Below, piece by piece: positions 27,137 through 36,963 of a DNA stretch of 64,000 bases; the first letter of the stretch is position 1, and the number at the start of each line of letters is the position of its first letter. Source of the DNA: Streptomyces abyssomicinicus (lineage in GTDB: Bacteria; Actinomycetota; Actinomycetes; Streptomycetales; Streptomycetaceae); assembly GCF_008974245.1 (NCBI RefSeq), contig NZ_BBZI01000006.1:306393-370392 (forward strand). Reading direction: 5' to 3'. The position numbers and the translations under genes were made by a program. The notes under the pieces were generated by a model. That model did not search any database. It was not told where the DNA came from and worked only from the letters and a program-made list of their open reading frames with translations.

Positions 27137-27922
27137 TCACGGCCTTCGCGCGCGGGGGACCCGCTCCGCGTACTCCTCGCAGGCCCGCCACAGGTGACGC
27201 CGGTCGAAGTCCGGCCAGAGCACGTCCTGGAACACCAGCTGTGCATGGCCGGCCTGCCAGAGCAGGTAGTTGGAGACGCGCCGTTCGCCGCTCGGCCGCA
27301 GGAGCAGGTCGACGTCGGGCATGTCCGGGTGGTAGAGGTGCGCCGCCACCGTCTCCTCGGTTATCTCCGCCGGGTCCAGCCTTCCCGCCGCGACCTCGAC
27401 GGCCATCGCCCTGGCCGCGTCGGCCATTTCCGCCCGGCCGCCGTAGTTGACGCAGAAGTAGAGCGTCATGGCGTCGTTGTCCCGGGTTCGTTCCTCGGCG
27501 ACCTGGAGTTCCTGGACGACGGTCCGCCACACGGCGGGCATCCGGCCGACCCAGCGGATCCGGACGCCGAGCGCGTCCATGGCGTCGCGCCGCCGCCGGA
27601 TCACCGCCGGGTCGAAATTCATCAGGAACCGCACCTCGTCCGGGGAACGCTTCCAGTTCTCCGTGGAGAAGGCGTACAGGGAGAGATTCCGGACGCCGAG
27701 TTCCAGGCAGCCGGCGAGCACCTCCAGGATGACGTCCGCCCCCGCCCGGTGCCCCTCGCTGCGCGGCAGTCCGCGCTGCGCGGCCCACCGCCCGTTGCCG
27801 TCCATCAGCACGGCCACGTGGCCGGGCGTCAGCCCGTCCGGCAGCACCGGCGGGCGGACGCCGGACGGGTGGGGCTCGGGCGTCGCGTACGGACGCCGCG
27901 GCGAGGGCGGGGGCGGGGTCAT
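27137..27922 (-). CDS. uppS: isoprenyl (cis-prenyl) transferase
   Basis: This 261-residue enzyme elongates farnesyl diphosphate with isopentenyl diphosphate to cis-polyprenyl diphosphate, the lipid carrier for cell-wall synthesis. The five conserved regions are present: HVAVLMDGNGRWA with catalytic D41, RSEGHRAGAD, NLSLYAFSTENWKR, NYGGRAEM, and PDVDLLLRPSGERRVSNYLLWQ with the C-terminal LVFQDVLWPDF. Streptomyces usually carry two such genes, so this may be the second, and chain length cannot be judged. The start is the ATG at 27922 with AGGAG 10 nt upstream. It is cytosolic and membrane-associated. Confidence 0.95.
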   Translation of the reverse strand: MTPPPPSPRRPYATPEPHPSGVRPPVLPDGLTPGHVAVLMDGNGRWAAQRGLPRSEGHRAGADVILEVLAGCLELGVRNLSLYAFSTENWKRSPDEVRFLMNFDPAVIRRRRDAMDALGVRIRWVGRMPAVWRTVVQELQVAEERTRDNDAMTLYFCVNYGGRAEMADAARAMAVEVAAGRLDPAEITEETVAAHLYHPDMPDVDLLLRPSGERRVSNYLLWQAGHAQLVFQDVLWPDFDRRHLWRACEEYAERVPRARRP

Positions 27923-27993
27923 CGGACGTGGTCTCCTGGAGGTGCTCGGGGGCGTGCGTGCCCGGACCGGTGGGCCGGCGCCGGTGAAACCGG

Positions 27994-30900
27994 TCAGCCG
28001 GTGCTGGTGAAGGTGACGGTGAGATTCTCACTCAACGACTGGGAGCCGCTGACGGACCAGTTGAACGCGGTGGCTCCGTCCGGGTTCTCCACTCCGATCA
28101 CCGCGTACGCCCCCTGCGCGCCGATGGTGTCCGCGAGGTCCCGGTAGTGGAAGGTGACCGTGCCGTCCGCGCCCAGCGCCGCCTGGAAGGTGACGGGGCC
28201 GTCGCCGGCGAAGAACTGCGCGTCGCGCCACTCCACCACGAACCGCCGGCCGCTTCCCTCGCCGACGACACCGGTCCACACCGAACTGCCCTCGTCCAGG
28301 AGGAGATCGTCCCAGAAGGGGTAGATCCCGCCGTCGGGCTGGTTCGGGTTGGGCAGTTCCGTCCCGTTCCAGCCGGCCGCCGAGCCGTCGAAGGAGAGCA
28401 CGCCGTTGACGGAGATGGTCACCTCGTCCGCCGAGGTCCCCCGGAAGGGGAACGCGAAGGGCAGGTCGACCGTGGTCCCGCCCTCGTCCCCGGTGAGGTC
28501 GACGCGGGTGTCGACCGGGAGCGGCGGCCCGGTGGTGGCGTCACAGCTCCAGCCGCCCTCCACCCGCTCGGCCAGGGTGAAGTCCGCCCGTTCGTCCCCG
28601 TCCACCGTGATGGTGCGCGAGGTCCTGAGGGAGCAACCCCACGCGTCCACCGTGAGGGTGAGCTCGCCGACCGGGACCATGGTCATCCGGTAGGTCCCGT
28701 CCGCGCCGGTCACCGTCTCGAGGTGCGGGCCCTGCGGGGAGCTGATCCTCGCCGCCACGACGGGGTTGCCCTGGTGGTCGGTCACCGTGCCCGACACGAC
28801 GTTGCGGTCGAGATCGAAGTCGACCTCCCGCTCGGGGCCGGCCCCGTCCAGCGTCATCTCCTCGATGACGTAGGCGTACTCCTCGGCCCAGGCCACCACC
28901 TGGTGGTCGCCGTACGGGACGGGCAGCGAGTAGGTGCCGTCCGGACCGCTCGACGCGTACAGGGTGGTCTGCCCTCCCTCATGGCTGGAGAGGACCATGA
29001 CGTCCTCGACCGGCGCGCCGGAGTCGTGGTCGGTGACCCGTCCGTGGATCCTGCCCGGCAGGTGCACGCGGAACGCGGTGCCCGACCGCAGCCACGGCTT
29101 GTTGGCGTTCAGCGGGACGGCGTCCTCGCCGGTCGCGTCCTCCATGCCGGCGGTCGCCGAGGCGCCGCGGGCGGCGTCGCTCTCGCCGAGGTCGACGTAC
29201 TCGAAGCCGACCGCGCCGCTCTCGTGCAGCACCGCCTGGACGGTGATGCGCTCCTGGGTGCCGTAGATCAGGGCGTCGCGCCACTCGACGGCGAACCGCC
29301 GGTCGGGCGCGCTGCCCTCGACGCCGGTGCGGATCGAGGCGGAGGCGTCGATCACCAGGTCGTCCCAGAACGGCAGCACGGCCGCGTTCGGCTTGCCGCC
29401 GTGCGGCAGGGGCACGTTGATCGGCATGGTGGCGGCCGCGGTGAAGCTCAGGAAGCCGTTGGTGCCGACGTACGCCTGGGAGTAGGTCTCGCCGTAGAAG
29501 GGGAAGGCGAACGGCAGGTCGATCCGGCCCGCCTCGTCGTCCCCGGTGAGGGCGATGGCCGAGGTGCCGGCCACCGGGTCGGGGGCGGCTCCGTAACAGG
29601 CCTGGCCGAACTTGTCGGTGCGCGGCGGCGCCGCCACGTCGACCGAGGTGTCCGCGTCCCGCATGGTGATCCTGGTGTTCAGCGGCATGGTGCAGCCCGC
29701 CGCGGTGCCGCCGATCCGGTAGCTGCCGGCCGGGATCTTCTCGAACCGGAAGCGCCCCTGGCCGTCGCTCTCCACCGGCGAGAGGGGGACGTCGGTCAGC
29801 CGCACCTGCGCGCCCACCACGGGCACCCCGGCGGTGTCCACGACCCGTCCGGCGAGGGTGTGCCGGGACATGACGGCCAGCGGCAGGGTCAGTTCGGTGG
29901 CGGCGCCGGCGGTCACGGTGAAGTTCCGTGAGGCCTCGTGCAGTCCGAAGGCGCTGGTGGTGACCTGGTAGGACCCGGCCTGGAGCACCAGCCGGGCCAC
30001 GCCGTCGCTGCTGGTGGTGGTGTACCTGCGGCGGCCCGAGTCGCCGGTCACGGTCACCGGGGCGCCGACGACCCGGCTGCCGTCGTCGGCCTGGGTCACG
30101 GTCAGCTCCAGCGTGCCGAGCGGCTCGTCGGGGACGGCCGCCAGCGCGGCGGGGACGTTCAGGCGGCCGGCGCCCCAGACGCCGTCGGTGCCGGCGTCGC
30201 CGCCGCACGAGGTGTCGTCCACGTCGGTCGCCGACTCCTGGAGGACCCGCCAGGTGCTCTCGATGTCGCCGAACATCTGCGGCGCGTACGACCACAGCAG
30301 CGCGACCGTGCCCGCCACGTGCGGCGCGGCCATCGAGGTGCCCCGGTTGGTCACGTAGCCGCCGCCCTTGGCGGCGGACAGGATCTCGTCACCGGGGGCC
30401 GCGATGTCGGGCCGGACCGTGGAGGTGTCCGAACCGCGGCTGGAGAAGTCGGTGATCGCGTGGTCCGCGGCGTAGGCGGCGACGGAGAAGGTGGACGCGT
30501 AGTCCGCCGGCGAGCCCATGGTGGAGCAGTCGGGCCCCTCGTTGCCGGCCGAGAACACCGCGAAGATGCCGACCTCGGTCCAGCGCTGGACGATCTCCTC
30601 GTAGAAGGGGTCGTGGACGCTGGTTCCCCAGGAGTTGTTGACGATGTTCGGGGCCATCTCCGGGCGCGGGTTCTGCCCGTTGACGTCGGTGGGCGCGATG
30701 ATCCATTCGCCGGAGGAGAGCAGCGACTCCGAGGTGCAGGAGCCGCCTTCGCAGCCCTTGGCGGCGATCCAGGTCGCCCCGGGGGCCACACCGATCCGGT
30801 GCGGGCCGCCGCCGGCCATGGTGCCCATGGTGTGGGTGCCGTGGCCCTGGTTGTCGCACGGCCCGGAGGTCGCCCCGCAGATGCCGGCCGGGTCGAACCA

Positions 30901-31605
30901 GTTGTAGTCGTGGCTGAAGGTGCCGTCGCCGCGGTTGCCCCGGTAGTTGCCCGCCAGCGCCTCGTGGTCGAGGCGGACGCCGGTGTCGATGTTGGCGACC
31001 ACCACGCCCTCGCCGCGGGTCCCGGAGTCCGCCCATGCCTGCGGGGCGCCGATGTCGGCGACGCCCCAGGCGGTCTCGTCCTCCTCGGCCCCCGCCTGCC
31101 CGGCGTCCTCGACGCCCTCGGCGCCGGTCAGCCGGATGTCGGCCACCTGGCGGACCTCCTCGACCGACGGCAGGGCGGCGATCTTCTCGGCCAGCCGCTC
31201 GTCGCCCTGCTCGACGCGCACCGTGTTGATGATCCAGTGCGAGTCGTGCGCGACCTTCTCCTCGGCCAGCAGGCCCACCACGTCGCGCTGGCTCCGTTCG
31301 GCGACGCGGACCAGGTCGGCCCGGCCGCGCCCGGTGCGCTTGGCGTGGTCCTCGATGCGGGCGAGGCCCGACAGGTCGGCCTTCTCCTTCATCACGACGT
31401 AGAAGTCCGCGGGCCCCTTGGCCAGGCGGTCCTTCAGCGACTCGGCGATCTTGTCCTCGGGCGCGGCGGCGGCCTCGGCCTTCGTGTCCGGCGCCGGGGC
31501 GGCGGAGGCGGTGACCGGCGGCAGGGCCAGCGCGGTGACGAGCAGGGCCAGGGCGGCCCGCAGCAGCGGGGCGGGTCTCGCCCGGCCGCGGGGTGGCTTC
31601 AACAC
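27994..31605 (-). CDS. secreted modular S8 (subtilisin-like) serine protease
   Basis: This 1203-residue exported protease has a signal peptide (LLRAALALLVTALALPPVTASA), an I9-like prodomain (about 35-150) and a subtilase domain with D207 (IDTGV), H255 (GHGTHTMG) and S424 (GTSMAAPHVAG). The oxyanion region NNSWGTS is present. After about residue 500 come carboxypeptidase-regulatory-like beta domains (TLAGRVVDTAGVPVVGAQV; VSGTVTDHQGNPVVAARI) and two copies of a sandwich domain that begins DLPFAFPFYGETY and DLPFAFPFRGTSA, each containing PFWDDL and VEWRDA. The GTG start has AGGAG 5 nt upstream. It is secreted and probably matrix- or substrate-binding. Confidence 0.93.
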   Translation of the reverse strand: MLKPPRGRARPAPLLRAALALLVTALALPPVTASAAPAPDTKAEAAAAPEDKIAESLKDRLAKGPADFYVVMKEKADLSGLARIEDHAKRTGRGRADLVRVAERSQRDVVGLLAEEKVAHDSHWIINTVRVEQGDERLAEKIAALPSVEEVRQVADIRLTGAEGVEDAGQAGAEEDETAWGVADIGAPQAWADSGTRGEGVVVANIDTGVRLDHEALAGNYRGNRGDGTFSHDYNWFDPAGICGATSGPCDNQGHGTHTMGTMAGGGPHRIGVAPGATWIAAKGCEGGSCTSESLLSSGEWIIAPTDVNGQNPRPEMAPNIVNNSWGTSVHDPFYEEIVQRWTEVGIFAVFSAGNEGPDCSTMGSPADYASTFSVAAYAADHAITDFSSRGSDTSTVRPDIAAPGDEILSAAKGGGYVTNRGTSMAAPHVAGTVALLWSYAPQMFGDIESTWRVLQESATDVDDTSCGGDAGTDGVWGAGRLNVPAALAAVPDEPLGTLELTVTQADDGSRVVGAPVTVTGDSGRRRYTTTSSDGVARLVLQAGSYQVTTSAFGLHEASRNFTVTAGAATELTLPLAVMSRHTLAGRVVDTAGVPVVGAQVRLTDVPLSPVESDGQGRFRFEKIPAGSYRIGGTAAGCTMPLNTRITMRDADTSVDVAAPPRTDKFGQACYGAAPDPVAGTSAIALTGDDEAGRIDLPFAFPFYGETYSQAYVGTNGFLSFTAAATMPINVPLPHGGKPNAAVLPFWDDLVIDASASIRTGVEGSAPDRRFAVEWRDALIYGTQERITVQAVLHESGAVGFEYVDLGESDAARGASATAGMEDATGEDAVPLNANKPWLRSGTAFRVHLPGRIHGRVTDHDSGAPVEDVMVLSSHEGGQTTLYASSGPDGTYSLPVPYGDHQVVAWAEEYAYVIEEMTLDGAGPEREVDFDLDRNVVSGTVTDHQGNPVVAARISSPQGPHLETVTGADGTYRMTMVPVGELTLTVDAWGCSLRTSRTITVDGDERADFTLAERVEGGWSCDATTGPPLPVDTRVDLTGDEGGTTVDLPFAFPFRGTSADEVTISVNGVLSFDGSAAGWNGTELPNPNQPDGGIYPFWDDLLLDEGSSVWTGVVGEGSGRRFVVEWRDAQFFAGDGPVTFQAALGADGTVTFHYRDLADTIGAQGAYAVIGVENPDGATAFNWSVSGSQSLSENLTVTFTSTG

Positions 31606-31661
31606 GGTTTCTCCTAGACGGACTTGCGGCACGACGCCCCGGGCCGGGGCGCGACACGGCA

Positions 31662-31698
31662 CACCGCCGCCGGGCGCGGGTGGCGCGCGGCGGCGGTG
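31662..31698 (-). terminator. hairpin terminator after the membrane-fused M4 gene
   Basis: CACCGCCGCC and GGCGGCGGTG form a perfect 10-bp outer stem around a GC-rich loop, between the M4 and S8 protease genes on the minus strand. Confidence 0.7.
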
Positions 31699-31731
31699 CG
31701 GGGTGGGTGGATCAGCGGAGCGGGACCGGGC

Positions 31732-34356
31732 TCATCGTCCGGGGATGTTCTCCACCTGGTCGTTCATGTGGTCCAGGGCCGTGTCGCCGTCGAGGCCGAT
31801 GGTGTCCCGGTAGCCCGCGGCGGGCCAGCGGACCTGGACGGACTGGGCGAGCGCGCCGCCGCCCTCCTGGGCGAGGTCGGCGCGGGCGACCGCGTCGAAG
31901 AAGTGGTCGATGGCCGCGATGTCGGCATCGGACACCACCGGCGGCTCGCCCTCCTGCTCACCGCTCGCCCACATGAACAACGGGTTGAGCTGCATCAGGA
32001 GCATGCCGAGCTCGGTGCGCAGCGCCTCGTCCTCGTTGATCAGCGGGTCGAGCCGCGGGCTGTCCTCGTTGTACAGCTCCACGTAGTAGGCGACCGCGGG
32101 CTCGGCGGTCGGCAGCACGTCGCGGGCCCGGTACAGGGTCGACCGGATCTCCGCCTCCTTCGGTCCGTCCGCGGCGTAGTCCACCGTGCTCAGGCCGGCG
32201 CCCATCACGCAGGAGCAGTTGTCACCGCTGTTCGAGGCGGGGGTGTCGGACTCGACGCCGACCTCGGACCAGGCGACCGCGACGACCTCGCTCTCCCAGG
32301 AGCCCTTGCCGTACAGGCGCCAGGCGGCCGCGATGGTGGCGTTGCGGGCGTCGGCGAAGGTGGCCTGCGGGTACAGGAAGTCCGTCAGCGCCGCGTACCA
32401 GATCTTCTCGGTCTCGCCCCGGTCCGCGGAGCCCTTGAACGCCTTGTAGAAGGCGTGGTTGGGGATGCCGCTGTTGTGGTGCACGCCGCCGCCGTCGCCG
32501 CACTGGGCCTCGTAGTCCCGCATGTGCGCGGGCTGGTCGTGCTTGCCCGGGTCGGCCATGCTGCGGATGGCGCCCATCGGGAGGTCGGCGCCCATCAGCC
32601 AGTCGTTGCTGCCCCGGACGTCCCTCTCGACCATCTCGCCGAAGACGTCGGAGAAGCTCTCGTTGAGCGCGCCCGACTGGTCCTGGTAGTCGAGCCCGCC
32701 ACTGAGATCGGTGACGGCGTGGGTGAGTTCGTGGGCGGTGACGTCGATGGACGTCATGTCGTCACCGAAGATCATCTTCTCGCCGTCCCAGAAGGCGTTC
32801 TCGAGCGCCTCGTCGGGATCCTCGCGGTACCGGACACCGCTGACCAGGGTGGCGCCCGCGTTGTCGTAGCTGTCGCGGTTGTGCGAGTCCTTGAAGTACT
32901 CGTAGGTGGCGCCGGTGTACTGGTAGGCGTAGTTGACGTCCGCGACCTGGGAGGCGTCGGCGCCTTCCGAGCGGGCCAGCGGGGCCGGCCAGTCGTCGGT
33001 GTGCGCGAAGTCGTGGACCATGCGCTTGAGCGCGTGGCGGGTGCGGTCCTCCACGTCCAGCACGCCCCGGCCGGCGAGGGCGTCCACGAAGTAGACCTGG
33101 GATATCTGCCGCGCGTCGTCCATCAGCCAGACGTGCCAGACGAGTTCGGGTGCGGCGCCCTCCGTCCGGCCCTCGCGCACGTAGAGGACGGGCTCCTCGA
33201 CCAGGCGGGCCTCCGGCAGGGCGGCGCGCGCCTGGGCGGTGGCGGCGTCCGCGTCGACGGACGGCTCGGTCGGCGCGTTCTCCAGGCCCGGCTTGAAGGC
33301 GTTGGTGACGGACCAGACCTCCTTGCCGGTCGGGTCCAGGTGGACGCCCAGGCGGCCCTGGTAGACCGGGACGCCGTCGACGACCTGCTCGTACCAGTGG
33401 TCGAGCTCGGTCACCCCGGGTCCGGCCCTGCGCGCGGAGGAGCCGGCGCGCGTGCGCTCGGCGTCCTTGCGGAGGTAGGGAGTGGGGTCGGTGCGGGAGA
33501 CCAGGCCGGTCTGCTTGCGCAGCCACGCCTCGGCGTCACCGGGGAAGGCGCTCTCCAGCAGCACGGTGGACGGGGTGCCCGTCCTGGCGTTCCAGGTCGC
33601 GGCGGCCTTGCCGCCCTCGGGGCCCTTCAGCCGCCCGAGGGCCCGCTCGGCCGCCGGGTCACGGTGCTGGGCGCCCTTGCCGGGCACGGCGGACGGGTCC
33701 TGGGGCGCGGCCGAGGCGGCCGTGGGCATCAGCAGTCCGGCGGTCAGCAGGGTGGACAGCGCGGCCGCGCTCCTGCGCGGCGCTCCCGTCCGGACCGGAC
33801 GGCCGGAGCGGAGGAGCAGGAGTCCGGCCGACGCGCCCACCGCCGCCCAGGCGGTGGCGAGCGCTCCGGTGGCGACCGGGTCGGCGTGCAGGGAAACCAG
33901 TCCGGTGGCGCCGGACGGCACCACGGCGACGGCGGCGGTCACCAGCAGGCCGTAGCCGACGACCGCGGCGGCCGACAGCGCCCAGGTGGCACGGCCCGGG
34001 CGGTCGGTGTGGCGGCGCGCAGAGCGGCCCACCAGCAGGCCGGGGAGGACCGGCACGAGGAGGGCCGCGGCCCACAGCGGGTTCGCCGTGGCGGAGCGCA
34101 GCAGCGAGAACTCACCGCCGGTCGCGGAGGCCAGGTCCCAGGTGACCGTGGCTCCCGTCACCGCGGCGAAGGCGAGGGCGGGTGTGTCGGTCCTGCCGTC
34201 CAGGACGACGGAGGCCAGCAGTCCGGGTGTCCCGGACACGCTGCCGGCCAGGGCGGCCATCAGCACCGCCAGGAGGGCGGCCAGGGCGAATCCGGCCAGC
34301 GCGGCGGACGCGGTGCGTCTGCCGAACGCGGGCAGGGATGACGAGCGTGGTGGCAC
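31732..34356 (-). CDS. M4 metalloprotease fused to an N-terminal multi-pass membrane domain
   Basis: This 874-residue protein starts with four hydrophobic helices (ALAGFALAALLAVLMAALAG; LWAAALLVPVLPGLLVG; ALSAAAVVGYGLLVTAAVAV; ATAWAAVGASAGLLLL), followed by a signal-like segment ending LMPTAASAAP near residue 220. Next come an FTP/PepSY-type propeptide and an M4 domain with H542 and H546 (HELTH) and E566 (GALNESFSD), the thermolysin spacing. A C-terminal ~150-residue extension has CSC and no assigned fold. The GTG at 34356 has AAGGA 6 nt upstream. Membrane tethering of an M4 enzyme is unusual, and ordinary M4 proteases lack this module. Confidence 0.88.
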   Translation of the reverse strand: MPPRSSSLPAFGRRTASAALAGFALAALLAVLMAALAGSVSGTPGLLASVVLDGRTDTPALAFAAVTGATVTWDLASATGGEFSLLRSATANPLWAAALLVPVLPGLLVGRSARRHTDRPGRATWALSAAAVVGYGLLVTAAVAVVPSGATGLVSLHADPVATGALATAWAAVGASAGLLLLRSGRPVRTGAPRRSAAALSTLLTAGLLMPTAASAAPQDPSAVPGKGAQHRDPAAERALGRLKGPEGGKAAATWNARTGTPSTVLLESAFPGDAEAWLRKQTGLVSRTDPTPYLRKDAERTRAGSSARRAGPGVTELDHWYEQVVDGVPVYQGRLGVHLDPTGKEVWSVTNAFKPGLENAPTEPSVDADAATAQARAALPEARLVEEPVLYVREGRTEGAAPELVWHVWLMDDARQISQVYFVDALAGRGVLDVEDRTRHALKRMVHDFAHTDDWPAPLARSEGADASQVADVNYAYQYTGATYEYFKDSHNRDSYDNAGATLVSGVRYREDPDEALENAFWDGEKMIFGDDMTSIDVTAHELTHAVTDLSGGLDYQDQSGALNESFSDVFGEMVERDVRGSNDWLMGADLPMGAIRSMADPGKHDQPAHMRDYEAQCGDGGGVHHNSGIPNHAFYKAFKGSADRGETEKIWYAALTDFLYPQATFADARNATIAAAWRLYGKGSWESEVVAVAWSEVGVESDTPASNSGDNCSCVMGAGLSTVDYAADGPKEAEIRSTLYRARDVLPTAEPAVAYYVELYNEDSPRLDPLINEDEALRTELGMLLMQLNPLFMWASGEQEGEPPVVSDADIAAIDHFFDAVARADLAQEGGGALAQSVQVRWPAAGYRDTIGLDGDTALDHMNDQVENIPGR

Positions 34357-34600
34357 GGGCGGTCCTTCGTCTCGTGGCCCCCCGCGCCCCCGCGCCCCCA
34401 CTTCACGGCGTGACAGGAACCCCGAACGGCCGCAAGGCCTCGGGGGAAACCGTGGTTACTGACGAGTTGGACTGTACCCAGAGACGATCAAGTCCGCTCA
34501 TTGATTTGTAAGTTGGGGTGCACATCCGAGCACACTCCCTCCCCGGCGCCTCCGCCCGCGGCCCGAACCGGACGACGGGCGGAGGGGGTTGACGGGCCGG

Positions 34601-34618
34601 GGCGGGCCGGGGCCCGCC
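34601..34618 (-). terminator. hairpin terminator of the dicarboxylate transporter gene
   Basis: GGCGGGCC and GGCCCGCC pair perfectly, 2 bp past the transporter stop. GACGG and CCGTC further out can extend the stem. The rest of the 263-bp gap to the M4 start is AT-richer and probably holds that gene's promoter, though I cannot pin it down. Confidence 0.65.
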
Positions 34619-34619
34619 G

Positions 34620-36059
34620 TCAGACCCCGACCGACTCCTTCCCGCGGCCGCCCGGTCCGGCGTCGCGCGGGTCACCGGCGCCCTCGCGCCCGGGGCCGCC
34701 CTGAGCGCCGACGTGACCGCCGCCGTGCCCGTCGCCGTCGAGCAGCGTGCGCTCGTCGAAGGGCAGTTCACCGGCGAGGACGCGCTTGACCCGCTCCTTG
34801 TCGACCTCCTTGGTCCAGGTGCCGATCAGCAGGGTGGCCACCGCGTTGCCGGCGAAGTTGGTCAGCGCGCGCGCCTCGCTCATGAAGCGGTCGATGCCGA
34901 CGATCATGCCGACCCCGTCGACCAGCTCCGGCTTGTGCGACTGGAGCGCGCCGGCCAGCGTCGCCAGGCCCGCGCCGGTGACTCCGGCGGCACCCTTGGA
35001 GGCGACCATCATGAAGAGCAGCAGGGTGATCTGCTGGCCGACGGTCATCGGGTCGCCCATCGCCTCGGCGATGAACAGCGAGGCCATGGTCAGGTAGATC
35101 ATCGTGCCGTCGAGGTTGAAGGAGTAGCCGGTCGGCACGGTGATGCCGACGACCGGGCGGCTGACGCCCAGGTGCTCCATCTTGGCGATCAGCCGCGGCA
35201 GGGCCGACTCGGAGGAGGAGGTCGAGAAGATCAGCAGGAACTCGCGGCCCAGGTACTTCAGCAGGCTGAACAGGTTCACCTTGGCGACGATCCGGACCAT
35301 CGCGCCCAGCACCACCAGCACGAACAGGGCGCAGGTGACGTAGAAGCCGATCATGATGGCGGCCAGCGCCTTGAGGGCGTCGACGCCGGTCTCGCCGACC
35401 ACCGCGGCGATGGCGCCGAAGGCGCCCACCGGGGCCGCCCACATGATCATGGCGAGGATGCGGAAGACCAGCCGCTGGATGTGCTCGACGCCGCGCAGGA
35501 TCGGCTCGCCGACGCCGCCCATGGTCTGCAGCGCGAAGCCGGCCAGCAGGGCGACCAGCAGGGTCTGCAGCACGACGCCCTCGGTGAAGGCGGAGACCAG
35601 GGTGGTCGGGATGATGCCGAGCAGGAAGTCGGTCATGGTGGTCTCGGTGCCGGCGGCGGCCTGCTCCTGGCCCACGCCCTTGGCGGCCTCGGTCAGTTCC
35701 ACGCCGCCGCCCGGATGGACGACGTTGCCGACGACCAGGCCGATGGCCAGCGCGACGAACGACATCGTCACGAAGTAGCCGAGGGCCAGTCCGCCCACCT
35801 TGCCGACCTTGGCCGCCTTCCGCACCGAGCCGATGCCGAGCACGATGGTGCAGAAGATGATCGGCGAGATCATCATCTTGATCAGCCCGACGAAGGCGGT
35901 GCCGATCGGTTTGAGCTCCTTCGCCACGTCGGGCGCGGCCAGGCCGAGAGTGATACCGAGCACCACCGCGACCACGACCGCGAGATAGAGGAAGTGCGTG
36001 CGGTCCCGTCGGGGCTTCGCGTCCGGCCCGGCGGGGCCCGATGCGGGCGTGCTGGTCAT
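34620..36059 (-). CDS. dctA: dicarboxylate/amino acid:cation symporter (DAACS)
   Basis: This 479-residue DctA/GltP-type transporter imports C4-dicarboxylates or acidic amino acids with Na+ or H+. It has eight helices and two re-entrant loops. Landmarks are KMMISPIIFCTIVLGI, the serine-rich loop LLIFSTSSSESALPRL, the substrate/cation-binding TGYSFNLDGTMIYLT, ASKGAAGVTGAG and the late MVGIDRFMSEARALTNFAGNA-type helix. The ATG has AAGGAGG 7 nt upstream. The last ~45 residues are a Gly/Asp/His-rich cytosolic tail. Substrate choice between succinate, fumarate and malate is inferred from the family. Confidence 0.93.
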   Translation of the reverse strand: MTSTPASGPAGPDAKPRRDRTHFLYLAVVVAVVLGITLGLAAPDVAKELKPIGTAFVGLIKMMISPIIFCTIVLGIGSVRKAAKVGKVGGLALGYFVTMSFVALAIGLVVGNVVHPGGGVELTEAAKGVGQEQAAAGTETTMTDFLLGIIPTTLVSAFTEGVVLQTLLVALLAGFALQTMGGVGEPILRGVEHIQRLVFRILAMIMWAAPVGAFGAIAAVVGETGVDALKALAAIMIGFYVTCALFVLVVLGAMVRIVAKVNLFSLLKYLGREFLLIFSTSSSESALPRLIAKMEHLGVSRPVVGITVPTGYSFNLDGTMIYLTMASLFIAEAMGDPMTVGQQITLLLFMMVASKGAAGVTGAGLATLAGALQSHKPELVDGVGMIVGIDRFMSEARALTNFAGNAVATLLIGTWTKEVDKERVKRVLAGELPFDERTLLDGDGHGGGHVGAQGGPGREGAGDPRDAGPGGRGKESVGV

Positions 36060-36266
36060 GGAACGGCCTCCTTGACATCCTTGTCGGCGAAAAAACGTCC
36101 GACGATATTTGCATACGGCACGTGGGCAGGGGAGAGCACCCAAGGTGGCGTACCGGAGGTGTCCGTGACCACCCCTTCGGCCAGGACGGTGCAGATGTTC
36201 ACCGAAAGTAATCACATATGAGCAATCGGTGGCGGCTGGAGTGGGGCAGTACCTACCGTGTGCCGG

Positions 36267-36908
36267 GTGCACAGATCCCTCGACCGCTCCTTCGACGCCG
36301 CCGCCGCGCACCGCATCCGCACCGCACTGGGGCTGGACCCCGGGGAGGTCGCGCACGGCATGCGCACCGCCTTCGGACTCGGCCATGTGACGGCCGAGCT
36401 GGTCACCGCCTGGGAGAGGGGCGAACTCCCGCCGGGCCGCGACGAGTTGGCCGGTCTGGCCGGCATGCTCTGGTGCTCCCCCGCCGATCTGGCAGGCCGG
36501 CCGCGCACGCTGCGCGAACACCGCCTCGCCCGCGGACTCACCCCCGAGGAGGTGGCCGCGGCGGTCGGACTGGACGTGCTGGCCTATCTGCGCATGGAGC
36601 AGGAGAACGTGTGGCGCGGCGGGGACAGGTCCACCCAGCAGCTGCGCGCGTTGTTCCGGCTCGATCAGTCCGACCTGGTCGCGGTTTGCGGACGCAACGC
36701 GAAACTCTCACTTCTTCTGCGCGAGACCTTCACGGCGCGGGGCGCCGGCGCGGCCCGCGCAGTGGCCCGCACCGCCTCACTGGACCGCCGGGTCGTCGAC
36801 GTGGCGCTGCGGCGGCTGCGCGCCGGGCACACCGCCGCGCCGGACCCGGAGGTGTTCGCCTCGCACGCCGTGGACCACTTCTGGGAAGCGGTCCGGGCGA
36901 GCGCCTGA
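36267..36908 (+). CDS. helix-turn-helix DNA-binding regulator
   Basis: This 213-residue protein is XRE-like. A helix-turn-helix is seen around residues 80-110 (LREHRLARGLTPEEVAAAVGL, DVLAYLRMEQ), and a second, weaker unit lies near residues 15-60 (LDPGEVAHGMRTAFGLGHV). There is no recognisable ligand domain. The GTG at 36267 lies exactly 7 nt after TACCGT (36254-36259), the same spacing seen before other leaderless genes here, so it is preferred to the GTG at 36258. It is divergent from the dicarboxylate transporter and may regulate it. Confidence 0.8.
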   Translation: MHRSLDRSFDAAAAHRIRTALGLDPGEVAHGMRTAFGLGHVTAELVTAWERGELPPGRDELAGLAGMLWCSPADLAGRPRTLREHRLARGLTPEEVAAAVGLDVLAYLRMEQENVWRGGDRSTQQLRALFRLDQSDLVAVCGRNAKLSLLLRETFTARGAGAARAVARTASLDRRVVDVALRRLRAGHTAAPDPEVFASHAVDHFWEAVRASA

Positions 36909-36963
36909 CGCGGCGGCGGGGCGGGAGCGCGGCCGGGCGGCGCCGACCGCCGCAAGCGGGTTG

